Assembly (NCBI GenBank): GCA_002483425.1
Contig: DLHW01000014.1
Span: 6,946-23,904, forward strand
DNA: 16,959 nt
Origin: Methylococcaceae bacterium UBA7658
Lineage (GTDB): Bacteria; Pseudomonadota; Gammaproteobacteria; Methylococcales; Methylomonadaceae
Reading direction: 5' to 3'
Position 1 is the first letter of the stretch. Every line of letters begins with the position of its first letter. Below are positions 13,664 through 16,959 of the stretch, piece by piece. The position numbers were made by a program, and so were the translations under genes. The notes under the pieces are model-generated. The model did no database searches. It had not been told where the DNA came from and was given only the letters and a program-made list of their open reading frames with translations.

Positions 13664-15441
13664 GAAACTATCACTTCCCGGAACATCCCGGCATGCATGT
13701 GGTAGAACAAATGACAGTGCCAAGGCCAACGGCCCAGCGCGTCCGCCGTTACGCGAAAGGTTACTCTTTGTGCGGGTTGCACGGCAATGGTATGTTTCCG
13801 CACTTGGAAGTTGCCTTCTGCGTCTTCCAAATCGCTCCACATGCCGTGCAGATGGATGGGATGGGTCATCATCGTGTCGTTGACTAGGATGATGCGCAAA
13901 CGTTCGCCATACCGGAAGTGAACCGGCTTGGCACGGCTGTATTCGAGTCCGTCGAACGACCAGGTATAACGTTGCATATTGCCGGTCAGGTGCAGTTCGA
14001 TTTCCCGCGACGGCTCCCTTTCGTCTATTGATCCGCTTGCGCTGCGTAAATCGGCATAGGACAAAACCCGTCGCCCGTTATTTCTTAATCCAACGCCCGG
14101 GTCGTCCAAATTTGTGCGCGGCGTATCGACCCGCATATCCACGCTGGCGCCGGATTCGGTTTTGGCATGGTGTACCGCCGGTGTCTTTATCGCCGCCATG
14201 GTGACCGTGGAATGATTGTGCATCGAATACTCGCCGCCGTGATTCATGTGGCTTTGACCCATATCGGAATGCCCCATGTTTGCCATATCGTGCTGCATGG
14301 CTCCCATCATGTCTTGCATGGTTAGCGGCGCCGGTTTGTCCCTCTCGGGAACAGCCGCCGGCAACCCGGCTTGGGTTGCCAAAGTGGCGCGGACAAAACC
14401 GGTTCGATCCATCGATTGTGCAAAAATCGTATATGCATTTTCCTCAGGTGAGACGAGCACGTCATAAGTTTCCGCCAAGCCGATGCGGAACTCATCGACC
14501 GCTACCGGTTCGACAACTTGTCCGTCCGCCGCCACTACCGTCATTTTCAAACCGGGAATCCGCACGTCGAAAAACGATTGCGCCGAGGAATTAATAAAAC
14601 GAAGCCGTACTTTTTCGCCCTGCTTAAACAGGCCCAGCCAGTTTTTTTCACTGCTGTGTCCGTTCACTAAATAGGTGTACGTGGCTGCCGAAATATCGGA
14701 TAGGTCGGTGCGGTTCATTCGCATCATGTTCCACATGTGCCGTTCTGCAACAGCGGACTGGAAACCTTTCTCCGCTATATCCCGGAACAAGCCGGCGATT
14801 GTGGGCTGGTTGTAATTATAATAAGCGCTTTCCTTTTTAAGCTTGGCATAGACCGTCATGGGATCTTCGTCGGTCCAATCGGACAACATCACGACATAAT
14901 CCCGGTCTGCTTTGACAGTGTCCGGCGTCGCTGGAACGATGACGATGGCGCCGTACAGCCCCGTCTGCTCCTGCATTTCGGAATGAGAGTGGTACCAATA
15001 AGTGCCTGATTGCCGGACTTTAAATTGATAAGTGAAGGTTTCTCCCGGCGCAATACCGTTGAAACTGATCTGGGGCGCGCCGTCCATTTGGTAAGGCAGG
15101 ATAATGCCATGCCAATGCAAGGACGTTTCTTCGGGTAGCAGATTTTTGACGCGGATCGTAACCGTATCGCCTTCCCGCCAGCATAAAACCGGTCCCGGCA
15201 CGGAGCCGTTGATGGTTGTCGCCATTCGTTCGGAACCCGTGATATTGACTGGCGTATGGGCAATGGTCAGGTCGAATTCAGTTCCGGTCAGCATCGGAAG
15301 TACAGGCGCATTGACATCTGCTCCGACCCATTCGAGATAGGGTATCGACACCAAGAGCAGGCAGCCTTCAAGCGCTTGTTTTAAAAAACAGCGCCGGGAA
15401 CGTTTGGCAAAGGAGCTACGGTTACGGTGTTTGTGGGGCAT
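13660..15441 (-). CDS. copA: Copper resistance multicopper oxidase CopA
   Basis: CopA is a periplasmic multicopper oxidase that oxidises and sequesters copper. This 593-residue protein has a Tat signal (RSRRCFLK, 14-21), as expected for an enzyme folded before export. Copper motifs are complete: HWHG (109-112), HSH (151-153), HPIHLH (527-532) and HCH-x3-H-x4-M (575-586, type 1 Cys576). A Met/His-rich insert typical of CopA (MQDMMGAMQHDMANMG, then more MxxH repeats) lies in the middle. The length matches the family. It starts at ATG 15439-15441 with AAGG about 10 bases upstream. It is followed by copB with a four-base overlap, forming one operon. Confidence 0.95.
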   Translation of the reverse strand: MPHKHRNRSSFAKRSRRCFLKQALEGCLLLVSIPYLEWVGADVNAPVLPMLTGTEFDLTIAHTPVNITGSERMATTINGSVPGPVLCWREGDTVTIRVKNLLPEETSLHWHGIILPYQMDGAPQISFNGIAPGETFTYQFKVRQSGTYWYHSHSEMQEQTGLYGAIVIVPATPDTVKADRDYVVMLSDWTDEDPMTVYAKLKKESAYYNYNQPTIAGLFRDIAEKGFQSAVAERHMWNMMRMNRTDLSDISAATYTYLVNGHSSEKNWLGLFKQGEKVRLRFINSSAQSFFDVRIPGLKMTVVAADGQVVEPVAVDEFRIGLAETYDVLVSPEENAYTIFAQSMDRTGFVRATLATQAGLPAAVPERDKPAPLTMQDMMGAMQHDMANMGHSDMGQSHMNHGGEYSMHNHSTVTMAAIKTPAVHHAKTESGASVDMRVDTPRTNLDDPGVGLRNNGRRVLSYADLRSASGSIDEREPSREIELHLTGNMQRYTWSFDGLEYSRAKPVHFRYGERLRIILVNDTMMTHPIHLHGMWSDLEDAEGNFQVRKHTIAVQPAQRVTFRVTADALGRWPWHCHLFYHMHAGMFREVIVS

Positions 15442-15507
15442 TCGTCAATTACCTTGCGATCTTTCAACCAATTGTTGTATATATAAAAAGTGAAAATGCT
15501 AATGAAT

Positions 15508-15571
15508 TTTACGTAAACTTGAACACGCTTAGACCGCTATTGATTCGCCCTGGATAAATGGATTCATTATA
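15508..15571 (-). promoter_or_regulatory. copA promoter region
   Basis: On the minus strand a consensus -10 box TATAAT lies at 15571-15566. The -35 region 16-18 bases upstream is poor, which would suit a promoter that needs an activator such as a copper-sensing response regulator. A perfect palindrome TTTACGTAAA (15508-15517) lies between the promoter and the gene. No known copper operator could be matched by eye. Confidence 0.45.
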
Positions 15572-15653
15572 CGAAAAAAACCTTAGGATAGAATTTTTCT
15601 GGCTGAGTTTCTTGATCTGCGACAAAACAAGCAAAAAAATTGGTTTTGCCATC

Positions 15654-15681
15654 TTGATTTTTTAATGAGAATTGTTATTAT
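15654..15681 (+). promoter_or_regulatory. bfd promoter with overlapping Fur box
   Basis: TTGATT (15654-15659), a 16-base spacer and TATTAT (15676-15681) form a plausible promoter. Over it, 15661-15679 (TTTAATGAGAATTGTTATT) matches the 19-base Fur consensus at 13 positions. Iron-loaded Fur bound here would block transcription, so bfd and perhaps bfr should be made under iron limitation. Confidence 0.6.
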
Positions 15682-15713
15682 TAACATAACATTTAGCTTT
15701 TTAGGAAATTTTG

Positions 15714-15932
15714 ATGTACGTCTGCGTTTGTAAGGCCGTGACCGAAAATCAGATTAAGCGCGCCATTTGCGAAGGTGCCGATTCGCGCCGCGAATTGTTC
15801 AAATGCACGGGCGTGGGCGGCGATTGCGGCAAATGCAAAGCCCAAGTGAAAGAATTGTTAAACAGCCATAAACACAACTGCAACCAATACAGGATGCAAA
15901 AAGCGCCGAATCACACTATACTCGCAGCTTAA
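15714..15932 (+). CDS. bfd: Bacterioferritin-associated ferredoxin
   Basis: Bfd is a small [2Fe-2S] protein that docks on bacterioferritin and reduces its stored ferric iron so that it can leave the shell. This 72-residue protein has the four cluster cysteines in the Bfd spacing: Cys4, Cys6, Cys38 and Cys41 (CVC near the start, DCGKC later). The fold residues VTENQIKRAI and TGVGGDCGKC match the family. I start it at ATG 15714 because AGGA (15703-15706) lies seven bases upstream; a TTG at 15711 is also open. The tail after residue 55 is longer than minimal. Bfr follows 21 bp downstream, and a Fur box lies before it. Confidence 0.93.
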   Translation: MYVCVCKAVTENQIKRAICEGADSRRELFKCTGVGGDCGKCKAQVKELLNSHKHNCNQYRMQKAPNHTILAA

Positions 15933-15953
15933 CCAGCTTGCGGAGATAGCATT

Positions 15954-16418
15954 ATGAAAGGCGACACTAAAGTCATTGAATTTCTTAACAAAGCGCTCAG
16001 CAACGAACTGACCGCCATCAACCAGTATTTCCTGCACGCCAGGATGTTTAAAAACTGGGGTTTTCACAAACTCAACGAAAAGGAATATCACGAATCCATC
16101 GACGAGATGAAACACGCCGACCAGTTGATCGAGCGTATTTTGTTTTTGGAAGGCTTGCCTAACCTGCAAAGCCTGGGCAAATTGATGATCGGCGAAAATC
16201 CGGAAGAAATGCTCCACTGCGATTTGAAGCTGGAACTGGACGCCATTCCCCTTCTGAGAGAGGCTATCGCTTATTGCGAAGAAGTCAAAGACTATATATC
16301 CAGGGAAATTTTCGAACATATCCTTGAAAACGAAGAAGAACATGTCGATTGGCTGGAGACACAGTTCGAGTTAATTGATAAAATCGGCATCCAAAATTAT
16401 TTGCAATCGCAAATCTGA
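15954..16418 (+). CDS. bfr: Bacterioferritin
   Basis: Bacterioferritin forms a 24-subunit cytosolic shell with haem between subunits, and oxidises and stores iron. This 154-residue protein keeps every ferroxidase ligand at the standard number: Glu18, Glu51, His54, Glu94, Glu127 and His130, with Met52 as haem ligand (DEMKHAD). The four-helix pattern (LNKALSNELTAINQYFLHAR, DEMKHADQLIERILFLEG, ILENEEEHVDWLETQ) is complete and the length is normal. ATG 15954 follows GGAG. It is 21 bp after bfd and is probably co-transcribed from the Fur-controlled promoter. A terminator follows directly. Confidence 0.97.
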   Translation: MKGDTKVIEFLNKALSNELTAINQYFLHARMFKNWGFHKLNEKEYHESIDEMKHADQLIERILFLEGLPNLQSLGKLMIGENPEEMLHCDLKLELDAIPLLREAIAYCEEVKDYISREIFEHILENEEEHVDWLETQFELIDKIGIQNYLQSQI

Positions 16419-16444
16419 ACGGGTTGGCTCGTTCGTTTTTTTTA
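16417..16444 (+). terminator. Terminator of the bfd-bfr operon
   Basis: The stem GAACG (16417-16421) and CGTTC (16430-16434), extended by wobble pairs, is followed by a run of T's from 16436. It begins within the bfr stop codon. Confidence 0.65.
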
Positions 16445-16480
16445 CTTTTTTCTAACCGTTTTTTTCAAGATTTACCCGAT

Positions 16481-16959
16481 ATGTCCCAAATTATAGTCTG
16501 CGCCCTTTATAAATTCGTCACGTTGTCCGATTACCAGCAATTACGGCAACCCTTGTTCGATGTCATGGCTAGCAACCAAGTTAAAGGTACCTTGTTGCTC
16601 GCCCAGGAAGGCATCAACGGCACGGTTGCCGGTTCGCGCGCCGGAATCGATGCGGTGCTGGCTTGGTTAAAATCAGATGCGCGTCTGAGCGATCTCGACT
16701 TCAAAGAATGCTATACCGGTATTCAGCCGTTTAACCGCACCAAGGTTAAACTGAAAAAAGAAATCGTCACAATGGGCGTCGAAGGCATCGACCCCAACCG
16801 TGTAGTCGGGACTTACATCAGCCCGAAAGAGTGGAACAAACTCATTTCCGACCCGGAAGTGATTTTGATCGACACCCGAAACGACTACGAATATCAGGTC
16901 GGCACGTTCAAGAACGCCATCAATCCGAAAACGGACAGCTTCCGGGAGTTTCCGCAATA
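16481..16959 (+). CDS. trhO: tRNA uridine-34 hydroxylase TrhO (partial)
   Basis: TrhO (YceA) is a rhodanese-domain protein that hydroxylates uridine 34 of some tRNAs with oxygen to make 5-hydroxyuridine. The window holds the first 159 codons. Residues 1-100 carry the N-terminal domain (IIVCALYKFV, then GTLLLAQEGINGTVAG, a hallmark string, then FKECYTGIQPFNRTKVKLKK and EIVTMGVEGIDP). The rhodanese domain starts at about residue 110 (YISPKEWN, VILIDTRNDYEYQVGTF). Its active-site Cys loop lies beyond the edge. ATG 16481 has no strong Shine-Dalgarno. It is separated from bfr by a terminator, so it is probably its own unit. Confidence 0.9.
   Translation, partial: MSQIIVCALYKFVTLSDYQQLRQPLFDVMASNQVKGTLLLAQEGINGTVAGSRAGIDAVLAWLKSDARLSDLDFKECYTGIQPFNRTKVKLKKEIVTMGVEGIDPNRVVGTYISPKEWNKLISDPEVILIDTRNDYEYQVGTFKNAINPKTDSFREFPQ

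Noticed and set aside
13664..13840. N-terminal extension of CopB within copA
   Set aside because: The extra 59 residues lie wholly inside the conserved C-terminal copA coding region and place a signal peptide far from the start.

Overview
The window looks like chromosomal DNA of a gammaproteobacterium. A methanotroph of the Methylococcales is my best guess, from general resemblance of the proteins and not from a marker gene. It has three parts: a decayed left flank, an integrated mobile element of about 7.9 kb, and a metal-handling region of ordinary chromosomal genes.

Left flank (1-1142). Positions 1-454 hold a broken IS1-family transposase on the minus strand that runs off the left edge. 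A gene-poor stretch with a short tandem repeat follows, then an intact tRNA-Lys(CTT) gene at 1067-1142.

Integrated element (about 1096-9030). The 3' half of the tRNA is repeated 7,883 bp downstream as a 52-bp direct repeat with one mismatch (1096-1147 and 8979-9030). This is the mark of tyrosine-integrase insertion into a tRNA gene. Three copies of TGTCCACT-N3-TGTCCA near the two ends look like integrase arm-binding sites. All genes inside read left to right. They are: an integrase split by a frameshift; an unknown two-module protein; a cluster of small DNA-binding-type proteins (3593-4563, the last one frameshifted); a pair of unknown genes that overlap out of frame by 89 bp (4810-5662); and a frameshifted GIY-YIG (T5orf172/MUG113-type) protein that also carries membrane segments and a zinc ribbon (5725-6956). 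Next come remnants of a phage-type regulator and of a second copy of the small DNA-binding protein (6995-7411). Two toxin-antitoxin modules lie at the right end: a HicBA pair, and a GNAT acetyltransferase with a small partner. No capsid, tail or conjugation genes are present, so the element resembles a satellite-like or decayed island, probably unable to excise by itself but held by its toxin-antitoxin modules.

Right region (9031-16959). The presumed original tRNA terminator is stranded just right of attR. After about 700 bp without genes come a secreted trypsin-like serine protease, a repeat-bearing gap with a strong terminator, and a two-domain multicopper oxidase. A convergent copAB pair for periplasmic and outer-membrane copper resistance follows on the minus strand. 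Divergent from copA, and behind a probable Fur box, are bfd and bfr for iron storage and release. The window ends inside trhO, a tRNA uridine hydroxylase. Copper oxidation and sequestration thus sit next to Fur-controlled iron storage.
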